NCBI GenBank assembly: GCA_002370555.1
Contig: AP014718.1
Coordinates: forward strand, 1,550,001 to 1,614,000
Direction: 5' to 3'
Length of the DNA stretch: 64,000 nucleotides
Origin: Arthrobacter sp. Hiyo4
GTDB lineage: Bacteria; Actinomycetota; Actinomycetes; Actinomycetales; Micrococcaceae
The position numbers were made by a program, and so were the translations under genes. The notes beneath the pieces were generated by a model. That model was not told the DNA's origin and ran no database searches. It worked only from the letters and a program-made list of their open reading frames with translations. Shown in pieces: positions 31,629 through 42,369 of the stretch (position 1 is the stretch's first letter; each line of letters opens with the position of its first letter).

Positions 31629-32401
31629 AGGACTTCGCCGCGATCGACGAGGACTCCGTGGATCCCCTGGACTTTCTGTCGGAGGACCCGCCCGCCGGGG
31701 ATGAGGACGGGGCGGAGAGCTCGCTGTCCATGTTCGAGCGCGATGCGTCGACCCTGTTCCCTGACCAGCGCCGGTGCCTGCACGCTCTCTTGAAGCATCG
31801 CTACGTTTCGGCGGAGCGCCACTCGGACCACTGGCAGGTTCTCCTGGTCAATGAGGACCTGATCCGCGGCCGGCTCAACGAGCTGTTTTTCGAGCTCTTC
31901 ATCGACCGGGACCACCAAATCGCGTTCAAGCGGCAGGCCGTTTCGGAAACAGGCGATCCGTTGCCGTCGCTGCTGCGGGACGTGTCCCACACGAAAGAGG
32001 AGACCATCATGATGGTCTACCTGCGGCAGAGGCTCTTCTCCCAGCGCCAGGAGGGAGAGGACGTCATCTTCGTGGACCGTCAGGCGCTGCTCGATGAAGT
32101 AGCCGACCAGCGCCCCGAGCACACAACCCACCGCGCCATGGACCAGAAACGGGCACTGAAGGCAATCGACGGGCTGGCTTCGGCTGGTCTGCTTCTGAAG
32201 ACCGCTGATCCCGACAGATTCCGCATCTCGGCCATCATCGAGATCCTCATGCCGGTCGAGAAGCTGCGCACTTTGTGGATGTGGCTCATGGAGCAGAACG
32301 GCACTGTGCCGGAGGGTGACAGTCCCGACGCCGACGAAGAAGAAGCCGAAGAAGACGATGTACCCGACCTGTTGACCGAGCTTGGGAAGGACAACGCATG
32401 A
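31625..32401 (+). CDS. jetB: Wadjet subunit JetB (DUF4194)
   Basis: 258 aa, intact. DUF4194 features: LFPDQRRCLHALLKHRYVSA, LNELFFELFIDRDHQIAFKRQ, ETIMMVYLRQRLF and a C-terminal winged helix around RALKAIDGLASAGLLL. The acidic tail (DADEEEAEEDD) is typical. JetB is the KITE-like subunit that binds JetA and the SMC heads. ATGA overlaps at both ends indicate translational coupling within jetABCD. Confidence 0.94.
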   Translation: MKDFAAIDEDSVDPLDFLSEDPPAGDEDGAESSLSMFERDASTLFPDQRRCLHALLKHRYVSAERHSDHWQVLLVNEDLIRGRLNELFFELFIDRDHQIAFKRQAVSETGDPLPSLLRDVSHTKEETIMMVYLRQRLFSQRQEGEDVIFVDRQALLDEVADQRPEHTTHRAMDQKRALKAIDGLASAGLLLKTADPDRFRISAIIEILMPVEKLRTLWMWLMEQNGTVPEGDSPDADEEEAEEDDVPDLLTELGKDNA

Positions 32402-35400
32402 CCCTCGAACTGGAAATACCCGACCTTCAGGCATCCGCGCCGGATCACGCGCAGTGGCGGGTGGAGACCCTGCAGCTGGTGAACTGGGGCGGCTTCCACG
32501 GTCGCACCGAGGTGCGGTTTTCGCCGGGCTCCACGTTGTTGTCCGGGGCGAGCGGCACCGGCAAGTCCACGGTCCTCGATGCCTACATCGCTCTCATGAT
32601 GCCCTCCAACACTCCGTTCAACGGTGCATCCAACGACGCCGGCGGCAGGGCGCGGTCGGCGGAGCAGCGGAACCTGCTGACCTATCTCCGGGGCAAGATG
32701 GACGCCAACCGGGTGGATGGCTCCGACGAGATGCTGGACCTGGTGTTGCGCGGTGCGGGCATGACGCCTGTCTGGGGTGCCCTGGCCGCAACATTCGTCA
32801 ACGACCGGGGCCGGCGCTATACGGCGCTGCGCATCTTCTTCGTCAAGGCCGGCGGCTCCGCGACCGCCGACGTTACGACGACGTTCGCTGCCTACGAGGG
32901 CTACTTTGACACGTCCAGGCTCGCACCCGTGGCCGCCAGCCGGTTCGACAAGCGGGCCCTGAAGGCTGTCGTGCCAGGGCTCTCGACGTTCAACACCTTC
33001 TGGGAGTTCGAGGGAACCCTCCATACCCGCCTCGGCATCGGCAGTGCGGACGGTGGCCGCAAGGCCATGAGGCTACTGGCCCGGCTCCAGGCCGGGATGG
33101 AGGTCAAGCGCGTGGACGGGCTGTACAAGACCATGGTGCTGGAGGAGCCCGTCACGTACCAGGCCGCCGATCAGGCGCTTCTGCACTTCGCCGACCTGGA
33201 GGCCTCGTACTCGAAGATGCTGGACGAGGCCAACAAGGTCAAGGTCCTCCAGCGCCTGCCCGCCCTCCAGACCGAGCTTGCGGAAGCCGAAGCCAAGGAA
33301 CTGATGATCCGCCACTTTGGTGCCGACGAAGAGGGCCCCTCCTCGTTCCTTTTGTGGAAGCTTCGCACCGAGCGCGGTCTTCTGGACGACGCGGTGGCGA
33401 CGAACCGCCGCGACCACGCCGCGGCCAGCCGTACCTTCGCCCAGGCCCAGGCGGACGAAGCCGAATACGGGGCGGGCCTTGAGCGGATTGCCCGGGACAA
33501 AGACGCCAACGGCGGCAGCGCGATCGAGGAACGCCGCCAGAAGATCGCTGACCTCGAGGGCAGCCGCGACGCGGTCTACCAGGCGAATCTCAGGTTCCAG
33601 CTGAAGACCGAGACGATCAACCTCGTCGTGCCCGAGACCGCCGGGCAGTTCGCCGAGGCCCAGTCCGCCGCCGACGATTTCCTGTCCGGTTTCGAGGACC
33701 GGGAAAGTGCACTTGACAACGAGGAAGGGCTTGCCCGTGAGGACCTGGCGCCGCTCACGGCCCGCCACAAGGACCTCATGGAAGAAGCTGCATCCCTCAA
33801 AGGTAGGACCGGAATGGTCCCGCGGGGCTGCACAACGCCCGGCTCCGGATGGCAGAGGCAGCGGGCCTGGATCCTATGCGTGATCTTCCGTTCGTCGCGG
33901 AGCTCATTGACCTCCTGCCGGGTGAGGAGACCTGGCGCAAAGCTATCGAGACGACCCTCGGCGGTCTCGCACGGACGGTGCTGATCGACCGCAACACCCG
34001 TGACCGGCTCTCTGCGGCCATTGACGGCGTTACGATCAGGCCGCGCATCAACTACCGGGCAGTGACCCTAGCCGAACACGAGGATTGGCAGGGAGACCCG
34101 GCGATGGTCTCCGGCAAGCTCACGTTCCTGGACTCGCCGTTCTCGCGCTGGGTCCAGGACCGGGTAGCGGGCAGCGGAGTCGACCACCTGTGCGTGTCCG
34201 ACGCGGCCGGACTTGCTGGCTCCGGGCCGCGGGTGACCATGTCGGGCAGACCCGGTCGGGGGACCGGGGCGCCCACGGAGAATCAGGGGAGGGCAACATC
34301 ATCGGGTTCTCCAACGAACGCCGGCTCAAGGACATCGCGGAGCTGCTGTCTGAGCTGGAGCCGGAGATCGCCGGGGCCGACGCTCGGGTCCGGGAGATAC
34401 TGGAGCGGCGGGCCGATCTGCGGCGGCAGCGGGACGCCCACCTTTTCGTCCAGGACAGCAACTGGGCCGCCATCGACCATCTTGGGTCGAGCGGCAGATC
34501 GCAGAGCTCAAGGATGCCATCCGCGGGCTGCGTGAGACCAACGAGATCCTCGATGCGCTTGAAGCCGAGGATGAACGCATCAGACCCCTCCACGGGCAGG
34601 CGAACCGGGCTCGGGTCCTGGCAGAACGCGACCTGGAGAAGCTGCAGTCCGACTGGAGCAACCTCGTGACGCGGCAGGACACCGTGCAGGCCGCGGTGGA
34701 CGACATGGTCGACCGGCAGACGGCTACGGTTACTGAGGTCCAGCAGAAGTATCTGGACGATCTGTTCACCGGCAGCTGGGAGGCCACGAGCCTGAAGTCC
34801 TTCGAGTCGAACATCGGTGCCCTGCGCAGGTGGCTCAGGGATGAATCCGAGGCTGCCCGGCGCAACGCGAAGAGTGCCAGCAACGCGATGGTGGGCATGT
34901 TCGAGGCGTACAAGGGCAAGTGGACCGAGAACAATCTGGGCACGACTGTCGACTCGGCGGACGGTTACCGCGAGATCCTCGACCGGATCCAGTCTGAGGG
35001 GCTGTACGAGCGCCGCAACAAGTGGCGGCGTGAACTGGCTGCGTGGTCCAGCGATGACCTGCTGCGGCTCAACGACGCCTTCGACACCGCCCTGGCCGAC
35101 ATCGAAGACCGTCTCCTGCCGATCAACCGGATTCTGGAAACGTTGCCGTTCGGGAACAAGGGAGGCGTCCTGCAGATCAGCCTCCGCCGGCTACAGAGCG
35201 ATGACCTGAGCAGGTTCCGCCGCGGCCTGCGTGAGCTGTCCTCGGGCCTGGCCCTGGAGCTCACCGAGGACCAGATCGAGGCGAGGTTCAAGAAGCTGAG
35301 CGAGTTCATGGCCCGCATCCGCATCCCGGAGGGCCACACCAAGTCCTCGACGTCCCAGCGCGACCGCTACCTCGATGTGCGCCAGCACGTCGTCATCACC

Positions 35401-35786
35401 GCAGCGTGCCTGGACAAGGACACCCGCCGCGAGATCGCCACCTACGACTGGCTGGTCGATAAGTCCGGCGGCGAGACCCAGGAACTGGTGGCTTTCGTCG
35501 TCGGGTCGGCGCTGCGCTACCAGCTGGGGGACGAGACCCGTTCCCGGCCCACGTTCGCTCCGGTGTTCCTCGACGAGGGGTTCGTGAAGGCGGACAGCGA
35601 GTTCGCGGGCCGGTCCGTCCGGGCGTGGCAGAACCTGGGGTTCCAGCTCATCATCGGAGCCCCGCTGGACAAGGTCACGGCGCTTGAGCCGCACATGGAC
35701 CTGCTCCTGACCGTCACCAAAAACGCGCGGGGTACTCCTACATCAGCGACCTCCCGGACGACCCTGGAGCGGGGGACGGAGCATGA
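32398..35786 (+). CDS. jetC: Wadjet SMC-like ATPase JetC (four frameshifts)
   Basis: About 1129 aa when frames near 33803, 34248, 34488 and 35728 are joined. Walker A GASGTGKST follows the N-terminal VNWGGFHGRTEVRFSPG. Long coiled-coil arms and a hinge-like middle (FVAELIDLLPGEETWRKAIE, TVLIDRNTRDR) follow. The C-terminal head has the ABC signature DKSGGETQE and Walker B APVFLDEGFVKAD, then the GYSYISDLPDD tail ending at 35786. The SMC motor of Wadjet. Overlaps jetD by ATGA. Homology is complete through the shifts, so indel errors are likelier than loss. Confidence 0.93.
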
Positions 35787-36976
35787 AGACGCCGCAGGCC
35801 GTCACCGAAGACGTCCGCCGCCGGCTGAACGGAAGGTGGCATACCCACCTGACCGGGGACGAGGCAGCGTTTCCGCATGCCTTCGCCCTGGGCCGGCCGG
35901 CAACATCGGAGCTTCGGGCCGATTACTCTGCTGTGCACGCGCAGACCGTGCAGTGGCAGGACTGGGCAAAGGCGCACGACGTCGTCCTCGACTACGAGAA
36001 TCGCACAGCCAAGGGCGGGACAACGCAGTCGATCCCTACGCACGCGTGGGTCGCATCCATTGAGCATGCCGCAGCCATCGCAGCAGGGGACTGGGTCGAC
36101 AGGCTCGTCCGGGCACGCCTGCGCCTCGGAGTCCTGCGCGATAAGTATCCGCACCTGGCCGACGCCGGGAAGACCCTGCGGACCCTTGACGCCTATCACG
36201 AGGTCGACTTCGGCCTGCTCCTGTCCGTCGCTGACTGGTACCGGGCGGACCCGGTCCGCGCCCGCCTCGGTGTGACCCCGCGACAGGTGCCCATCCCTGG
36301 TGTCCACGCGAAGTGGCTGCAGTCCCACCGCCGCGGCGTCCAAGCGCTCACCGGGCTCGACGACCTCGGCCTGCTGCCGGGCCACCCGCCCCGGATCCAC
36401 TTCACGTATCTCGACCCGGCCCACCGCGCCGCCGGCGGCCGCGTCCACGACTCGGCGACAGCCGGCGATAACTTCCGGCCAGCCTACGTGCCGGAGATCG
36501 TCGTCATCTCGGAGAACAAGGACACGGCAATCCACTTCCCGCCCCTGACTGGCGGCATCACTGTCGAGGGGGTCGGCAAAGGTGGGAAGACGCCGGCATC
36601 GTTCCCGTGGATCCGGGGTGCCCCCGTGGTGGTCTACTGGGGCGACATGGACCGCGACGGCTACGAGATCCTGGACGGCTACCGGGCCGACTTCGGGCGC
36701 GACATCGACTCGATCCTCATGGGTCCGGAAGCCTACGAGGCGTATGAGCCCTTCGGCACCGAACTGGACCAAACGGGCAAGGTGCTCCAGCAGGGCAACC
36801 CGAGGCCGGTGGTGAGGCTCCGCTCGGAGGAGAGGTCGGTGTACCTTCGTCTCCTCGATCCGCAGCACACCGGTCACCGGCGCGTTGAGCAGGAACGGAT
36901 CCCGCTAGCCCGGGCGCTGGAAGAAGTGGAGTTGATCGGCCGGAGGTTTGACCGGTGCGAAATAGTCGGGCCCTGA
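35783..36976 (+). CDS. jetD: Wadjet nuclease JetD (DUF3322 + Toprim DUF2220)
   Basis: 397 aa, intact. N-terminal DUF3322 (about 1-190) with VLDYENRTAKGG and IPTHAWVASIEHA; C-terminal DUF2220 Toprim-like domain with the acidic Glu in VVISENKDTA and the DxD in VVYWGDMDRDGYEIL. In Wadjet, JetD is the topoisomerase VI-like nuclease that cleaves the extruded plasmid. With intact Toprim residues and complete JetABC, the system is probably functional apart from the apparent indels. Confidence 0.95.
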   Translation: MKTPQAVTEDVRRRLNGRWHTHLTGDEAAFPHAFALGRPATSELRADYSAVHAQTVQWQDWAKAHDVVLDYENRTAKGGTTQSIPTHAWVASIEHAAAIAAGDWVDRLVRARLRLGVLRDKYPHLADAGKTLRTLDAYHEVDFGLLLSVADWYRADPVRARLGVTPRQVPIPGVHAKWLQSHRRGVQALTGLDDLGLLPGHPPRIHFTYLDPAHRAAGGRVHDSATAGDNFRPAYVPEIVVISENKDTAIHFPPLTGGITVEGVGKGGKTPASFPWIRGAPVVVYWGDMDRDGYEILDGYRADFGRDIDSILMGPEAYEAYEPFGTELDQTGKVLQQGNPRPVVRLRSEERSVYLRLLDPQHTGHRRVEQERIPLARALEEVELIGRRFDRCEIVGP

Positions 36977-37247
36977 CGTAAGTTGGGTGCTGTTTGCAGG
37001 GCCACTAGGCTGAGATGCAGAAATTCGGAGGTTACTGACAACCGCGGAGCTCCAAGAACCTAGGCGAGCAGCGGACGCTTGGGCTGCACTTGGCTACTCC
37101 ACGCCCTGCAGCCAAGCACTACGGCGTCGAGCCCCACCGTGAAGCAAGGGCTGAATGTGCCGGCAGCGAAGGATGCAAAGGTCTGAAAGTGCGGACACTG
37201 CCGAACCCCGGCCACAACCGTTTAAAGTGCCGGAACTGAATTATGGG

Positions 37248-37266
37248 GTGTGGACAATGTCCACAC
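37248..37266. repeat. Palindrome 1, module B
   Basis: GTGTGGACAATGTCCACAC, perfect palindrome around a central A. It ends 93 positions before att copy B begins. Confidence 0.88.
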
Positions 37267-37358
37267 TTTTCGTCTCGGACTACCTCGTACAGCCACCGGT
37301 CTGGCCCGGATTCCGTATGTTTTCCCGGGTTCCCAGTGTTTTCAGGGCCTGGAATGCA

Positions 37359-37432
37359 GTTCGAGTCCCACCTCGGGCACGACGTTTTCCCTCGTCAGAG
37401 GCGATTTTGCTTTGACGTGTTGACAAAGCTTG
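37359..37432 (+). repeat. att copy B
   Basis: Identical over 74 bp to 18243-18316 by eye comparison: last 21 nt of tRNA-Leu plus 53 bp of its downstream hairpin region. The rest of the tRNA is absent upstream. Confidence 0.92.
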
Positions 37433-37731
37433 TGGTCGCGTCCTCTGACGGCTGGTTCGCGGGCGGTGGCTTGGCCGCCGCGGTGGCCTATTCAGGTGTG
37501 TGGGGTGATGGGTTCAAGTCCCTGGCTAGTGGGCCTTCCGCCTGCTGCGGCTGGGGCTATGCGGTTTCCTCGTTCCAGTTCTGTCGGGTTGGCCGGGGAT
37601 GGCCTACACCTGTTCATGGACCGGGGGAGCGGGTACAACATGACTTCGCCGCTTGCGGTGCGAAACTTCCTTGGATGGCCCGCTTTTGGGCACGGGAACT
37701 GGGGAACCGCTGTTTTGTCCTGCCAAAGGGG

Positions 37732-37750
37732 GTGTGGACAGTGTCAACAC
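37732..37750. repeat. Palindrome 2, module B
   Basis: GTGTGGACAGTGTCAACAC, imperfect palindrome related to palindrome 1, starting 300 positions after the end of att copy B. Confidence 0.8.
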
Positions 37751-37910
37751 TTACTTCTGCTTTGAGGGCCGCTGGGGCCGACTTGTGGGCGTTGCAGTAG
37801 ATTCCAGATTGCCGGCCGAGCATACCGCCTCGATTCTGCAGGGGAGTGGCCCCATCTAATGTAGTGTGTCGTTGATTCCTTTTGGTTTGAGTGTTTGTCA
37901 GACTTGGTCC

Positions 37911-38991
37911 ATGGTTTATCTGGCAAAGGCTCTTCAGCTCCGTGGTGGGGACAGGGGCGCTCTGGAAGCGTTGACTCGTGGGAATTCCTCTACCGCGACG
38001 CTCGCGTTGCGGCCCGTACGGTTTTGTTGGCCGCCGATGGCGTGCCGAATGTCGATATTGAGAAGATCACCGGGTTTTCGGCGCCTACGGTGTTGAAGTG
38101 GCGCAACCGCTATGCCGAGGGCGGGATCGGGGCCCTGTCCGATGTCCAGCGCCCGGGCCGGGAGCGTGAGATCGACGAGATCGCCCTGATCGCCGACACC
38201 CTGACCAATGACGGGAACCCGCCGGCGGAGCTGGGGATTTCGCACTGGTCCGCCCGCATCATGGCCGAACGCCACGGAATTTCGTTTTCGTCCGTGGCCA
38301 GGATCTGGCGGCGCTGGAAAATCCAGCCGCACCGGATCGAGACGTTCAAGTTCTCCACCGACCCTGCACTGGAGTCCAAGCTCCGGGACGTGGTGGGCCT
38401 GTACATGTCCCCGCCGGAAAACGCAGTGGTCGTGAGTATCGATGAGAAGACCCAAATCCAGGCACTTTCCCGCACCGGCCCGGACCAGCCGTTGTCCCCG
38501 ACGCACCCGCTCCAGCAGACCCACGACTACAAGCGCAACGGCACCACCACTTTGTTCGCCGCCCTGGAGGTCCTCACCGGCAAACTCAGCGCGAACGCCT
38601 TCTACCCGAAGCACACCAATATCGAGTTCGTCGATTTCCTGGGCCGGGTTGCCGACGCCCACCCCGGGGTTGAGCTGCATGTCATCTGCGATAACTACGC
38701 GACCCACAAGCACCAGAACGTGAAGGACTGGCTGGCTGAAAATCCCCGGGTGAAAATGCATTTCACCCTGACCAGCTGTTCCTGGCTGAACATGGTGGAG
38801 ATCTTCTTCGGGATCATCACCCGCCAGTGCCTCAAACGCGGGCCTTCAGCTCCGTGAAAGAGCTGGAAGAAACCATGGAACGCTACATCGAGAACTACAA
38901 CCAGGACGCCAAACCATTCACCTGGACCAAGTCAGCGGACTATCTCCTGGGCAAGATGAAACGCAAACAAACCATTAACACGGAACACTAG
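37911..38991 (+). mobile_element. IS630-family transposase (two frameshifts)
   Basis: About 360 aa. MVYLAKALQLRGGDRGALEAL begins at the ATG 37911; a shift near 37980 leads into ARVAARTVLLAADGVPN and the HTH (VDIEKITGFSAPTVLKWRNRY). DDE acids: VVSIDEKTQIQAL, VICDNYATHKH and WLNMVEIFFG. A shift near 38845 leads to SVKELEETMERYIENYN and the stop at 38991. Possible ends: TAGTGTGTCG at about 37862 against the complement of CGGAACACTA at 38981-38990, partly matching. It inserted next to module B. Confidence 0.88.
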
Positions 38992-39449
38992 CCGATGCAA
39001 GCCGGCGCCGCCTGCGGTTCCCCGGAAGGGCCCGACTAGTTCGGTTAACACGTCGGTCTTGGGCCGCCCCTGCAGGTGCTTCACGTAGCATCCTCCGCCG
39101 CCGATTTCGGGTCAAGATCCTCCTGCCAGGCCTTCTGAGTGCGTCCGCCGAGTGTCCACGCCGAAGAAATCTTGATCTTGCTATGCCCCGATGCTTACGG
39201 GGTGGTCCTTCCGTGCCGAGGAATATTGCCGTACGTAGGTCTGGAAGAGGAGCTACTGCGAGACGCGCCCATAACGACTCCCGCGTCCGGAGGTCTTCCG
39301 GACGCGGGAGACGTTTCACCCAGCCATCGAATCAGGAAAGACCGACGCGGACCCCGTTACCCGGTCAAGTCAGGGGACCCGGACCACGGGTGGAGATACG
39401 CCAAGTGGGACGAGACCCAATTCTCAACCAACCTCGTGCATTTTGAGAA
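38992..39449. other. Intergenic region with one strong hairpin
   Basis: 458 bp without a convincing gene; the frames at 39139-39498 (plus) and 38975-39319 (minus) show no domain. The only clear element is the hairpin at 39278-39310. Confidence 0.5.
39278..39310. terminator. Hairpin, possible terminator
   Basis: Perfect 14-bp stem CTCCCGCGTCCGGA (39278-39291) against 39297-39310, 5-nt loop. No long T run follows. Lies downstream of both the IS630 gene and the minus-strand PEBP gene, so it could terminate either. Confidence 0.5.
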
Positions 39450-39980
39450 TTATGTGGCTTCCCACCAGGGAGTGATTTCTGCTCGTGCCAGGGTGTGACC
39501 GGAGAGGTTGAATCCCAGGAAGGCCGGTGTGGCGTCGGTGCCCAAGCCGAGGCTGGCGACGTCGACGGCGTGGACGGCGATATGATAGTTATGTTTTCCG
39601 CTGCCGGCAGGAGGTGCCGCTCCGAGAAAGCGGGTGAGTCCGGCGTCGTTGCGTAGCTGCCAGGCGCCTTCTGGAATCCCGGATCCGGAATCGTCTCCCG
39701 CGCCGGTCCGGAGAGAGGTCACCGTAGCTGGGATGTCGGCCACGGCCCAGTGCCAGAATCCGCTTCCCGTGGGTGCCGTTGGGTCGTAGATGGTGATGGC
39801 GAAGCTCTTAGTCTGCTCGGGAAAGCCAGCCCAACTCAGTTGCGGTGAGGTGTCGGTCCCCCCCGCAGCGAATATTCCGCTGACCTGAGGGGAAGTTAGT
39901 TTTTGGCGGTCTTTGACATCATCGCTGGTGAGGGCGAATGTGGGAACAATCGCGATCTGGTTGTAAGGACTGTTGGTCAT
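39450..39980 (-). CDS. YbhB/YbcL family PEBP-like protein
   Basis: 176 aa, intact, ATG at 39980. PEBP (Raf-kinase-inhibitor-like) fold signatures: GGTDTSPQLSWAGFPEQTKSFAI, IYDPTAPTGSGFWHWAVADIP, GAWQLRNDAGLTRFLGAAPP and HNYHIAVHAVDV. No signal peptide is seen, so probably cytoplasmic. The bacterial family binds small anionic ligands; physiological role unknown. The acetate transporter gene lies directly upstream on the same strand. Confidence 0.93.
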   Translation of the reverse strand: MTNSPYNQIAIVPTFALTSDDVKDRQKLTSPQVSGIFAAGGTDTSPQLSWAGFPEQTKSFAITIYDPTAPTGSGFWHWAVADIPATVTSLRTGAGDDSGSGIPEGAWQLRNDAGLTRFLGAAPPAGSGKHNYHIAVHAVDVASLGLGTDATPAFLGFNLSGHTLARAEITPWWEAT

Positions 39981-40072
39981 CAGTGTATTCCTTTGTATTC
40001 GGTAGGTCTTCGCAACGGGCTCGTCCCGGTCTATCTGGAATGACCCGTGGGCTATCCGGTCGCGGCTTGGGG

Positions 40073-40769
40073 TTAGAGTTTCCTCGCATTCTTGCTGGCA
40101 TGCAGCTGACGGATGTTTGCCTTTGGGAAATATGGTTGATCAACGTTTGAGGGGGCTCCGAGGGGAAGGCCCTTCCCGCCGGTTGTGTGGATGCATGCAT
40201 CCACAAAGAGGTACGATCCAACGCCGGCAAAGGCCAGAGCCAAGTACCCGCCGACATAGCCGGGCGCTGCCGATGCGTTCAGTGTTGCCAGTAACGTTGC
40301 CAGAAGGGACAGATCGATCAGTGCAAACACCAAGGTGAAAGCAAGCGGCAGCCGCAGGGTGCCAGAGTAAGCAGAACGATGACCAGCAACCAGGCGAGGA
40401 GGAAGAGCTCAATCGTGGCTGCTGTGTCGGCTGCAGGGATTGCATACCATCCGTGGGTCAGACCCAGTATGAGGGCAGCGTAGCTGAGCCAGAACCCGCT
40501 GAAAATGCCGAAGATGCCCGCGACGGCGCTTTGGCCCAAGGACATGGCCCACACGGCGGCCAGCAGGGTTCCTAGCCCGGTAGCCATCGTAATGATTGCT
40601 AACGGTGCTCCGGCCGCGGCCGGGGTACAAAGCCGATTTGTTGTAAGCCAAGTGCGGTGGAACCAACGACAAACATGGGGATGCCGAGGATGGCAGGATT
40701 CGCGATGAGCGGGGCGGTTTCGTCCCCGACCTTCTCTGCAGTGTGCTCGGAGGTGGTTGTTGACGTCAT
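40073..40769 (-). CDS. Acetate/succinate transporter, GPR1/FUN34/YaaH family (two frameshifts)
   Basis: About 232 aa over three frames, ATG at 40769 (MTSTTTSEHTAEKVG). The N-terminal ANPAILGIPMFVVGSTALGL is a variant of the family NPAPLGL signature. After a shift near 40620: six hydrophobic segments including LAIITMATGLGTLLAAVWAM, IFGIFSGFWLSYAALILGL and TIELFLLAWLLVIVLL. After a shift near 40365: FALIDLSLLATLLA, GGYLALAFAGVGSYL and the tail to 40073. Known members carry acetate/succinate with protons. Could supply C2/C3 acids from alkane or ketone catabolism encoded nearby, by inference. Confidence 0.85.
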
Positions 40770-40939
40770 GAAAGGGCTCTTTTCGTAGGGGTGGAGTGAA
40801 GGAGCGCAGTAGTGAATCGGCGGCGGCTCGGACATTCGTGGAGGCATTCCGCGGTGGACGTGAGCGCGCAGTCTTGGCGGTTTCCTCGTTCCGGGAGGCC
40901 GCTGTGCCCCGACACGCGGTGTGGTGGCAAGGCTGCCCG

Positions 40940-41704
40940 TTAGCTCGGAGTATCTCCTGAAGCCGGTGGTGCCGTGTCGGGCCCTGGTTGCCAGTCGGGA
41001 ACGAGGACCTCGAGCCGGGGGAGCAGATCCAGATCTGCTTTGGACTTGTTCTTCCATTCATCGAACAGTTTTCCCAGCTGAGCGGTGATTCGGTCGTTGA
41101 GCATGTCGCTGAGCGCTAGCGCGACGGCGCCGGTCTGGCGTACTGCGAGGTCTTCCACGAGCGGTTGCCTAGCACCTGTTATTGCGATGCCGATGGCTGC
41201 GCCTTCGGGGTTCTGGGATACTCCGGCCGAAAACAGCTCGCGCGGGTTTTTGTGGGTGCTGGTGTAGTGTTCGCGCAGTTTTAGCAGCACGTTGTGCCAG
41301 TCCAAAAGTTCGCCCTTGAGCCCGGTGCCGGTAACGTCCTCCGGAGTCAGGCATGTGTCTTTGTCGCTGGACGAGAAGGGTCGTGCATACGATATAAGCG
41401 CTGTCGTCCAGAGTGCTTCGATTAGCAAGTTGTCCGGTGGATCAGCAGTTGGTTCCAGAGCTGAGACCAGCTTTTCGCAGCAATGCAGGACAGTCTGTAA
41501 GTCTTCGTGTGCGGCGCTTAAATTGACAAGCGTGACCGCACCGGGGCGTACAGCCGCCGAAGGTCCTGGAGCGGGCTGTTCGAGGGAGCGTTTGGCATGG
41601 TCGGGCTTTCCTGGTCGAGGTTCTGGGTGCCGTCCGGATTGGGGACTGCTGATGGGGTCCTGGGCGTGGAGCCGCTCGGATTCCCTCATGCACTCATCAG
41701 ACAC
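40940..41704 (-). CDS. Conserved hypothetical protein
   Basis: 254 aa, ATG at 41704, stop at 40940. Polar Pro-rich N-terminus (about 1-60), then a helical domain (DLQTVLHCCEKLVSALEP, LLIEALWTTALISYARPF, LKLREHYTSTHKNPRELF, VALALSDMLNDRITAQL) and a short tail. The coherent codon bias and helical periodicity argue that it is real. No family recognised. 170 bp upstream of the transporter on the same strand. Confidence 0.6.
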   Translation of the reverse strand: MSDECMRESERLHAQDPISSPQSGRHPEPRPGKPDHAKRSLEQPAPGPSAAVRPGAVTLVNLSAAHEDLQTVLHCCEKLVSALEPTADPPDNLLIEALWTTALISYARPFSSSDKDTCLTPEDVTGTGLKGELLDWHNVLLKLREHYTSTHKNPRELFSAGVSQNPEGAAIGIAITGARQPLVEDLAVRQTGAVALALSDMLNDRITAQLGKLFDEWKNKSKADLDLLPRLEVLVPDWQPGPDTAPPASGDTPS

Positions 41705-42369
41705 CCGCCAGCCTGCTCTAGATGTATCAATTTGAGACGATGCAACCCCTATGAAAACTCAGAAGAAGCCGAAGCTGAACCAAAAATACGGGACTGTTAA
41801 AATGGGCCACGGGGTTGTCGTTCTTTCTGTCCGAGCCCGCCACGGGTTGGTGAGTTCTGAGCCGTTGCTTTCGGCTGATGATGTCAGCGTGGTGGACGAT
41901 CGGGTCCACAGAGCCCGAGGCGATGGTCGGTGCAACAGAGGACTCAGCTGCGCAAGATCTAAAAATTGACGACTTCGAGGCGTCCCCATTGGATCGGTCT
42001 TCCCTACAGGCATGAGCTCTCATAACCGTGGATCAGAGGTTGGCGTAACACCCCGGGTGCGCCTGCCGGAGAGGACCGACGGGCGACGGTGGATCCCATG
42101 AAGACAGAAGTGTATGAGCAATGGTTAATGCAGCTGTTCCTGGCCGAGGCCAGCAACAGCGTATTGACGGCGTAGGGCCGGCCGCGCTGTTGAATCTGTT
42201 CAAGAATCACGTCCTGAAACGTGCGCTGGACGCGGAAATATACGTCACCTGGACACGAAAAAAACAACATATCCGAGGAAGTCCCGCAACGCCATCTGGA
42301 CCAAGACCGTGCCGTCCGAAATCGGGGCCGGTCGAGATCGACGGGCCGGCGGTTCCCTTCCGGCGCCGC
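41705..42369. other. Region without a supported gene
   Basis: 665 bp of mixed composition. Short frames on both strands (for example 42004-42270 minus) have no domain signal. Probably decayed DNA. Confidence 0.45.

Larger units (their letters stand above)
18264..37358. mobile_element. Island 1: att-bounded defence island (about 19 kb)
   Basis: DNA between att copies A and B. Contents in order: transposase-like remnant, HEPN-motif gene, decayed gene, TIGR04141 gene, possible conjugation fragment, STAND-TPR NTPase with a small upstream gene, coiled-coil ORF and the Wadjet operon. Roughly 21.3-29.5 kb is visibly more A/T-rich than the flanks, while the Wadjet part is high-GC, so the island is probably composite. 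No integrase or excisionase gene was recognised. Confidence 0.75.
37248..37750. repeat. att module B (palindrome - att - palindrome)
   Basis: About 503-bp repeat unit. Palindrome 1 at 37248, att copy at 37359-37432, palindrome 2 at 37732. The first 240 bp after the att copy are nearly identical to module C and recognisably related to module D. Open frames inside are by-products of nucleotide conservation. Confidence 0.85.

Noticed and set aside
37243..37800. A conserved ORF after the att copies (also at 60221-60676)
   Set aside because: Conservation is at the nucleotide level between recent repeat copies; the predicted peptide is low-complexity Gly/Ala/Trp with no start signal, and module D does not keep the frame.
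38975..39498. ORFs between IS630 and the PEBP gene
   Set aside because: Arg/Pro/Gly-rich shadow-like sequence crossing a perfect hairpin; no homology features.
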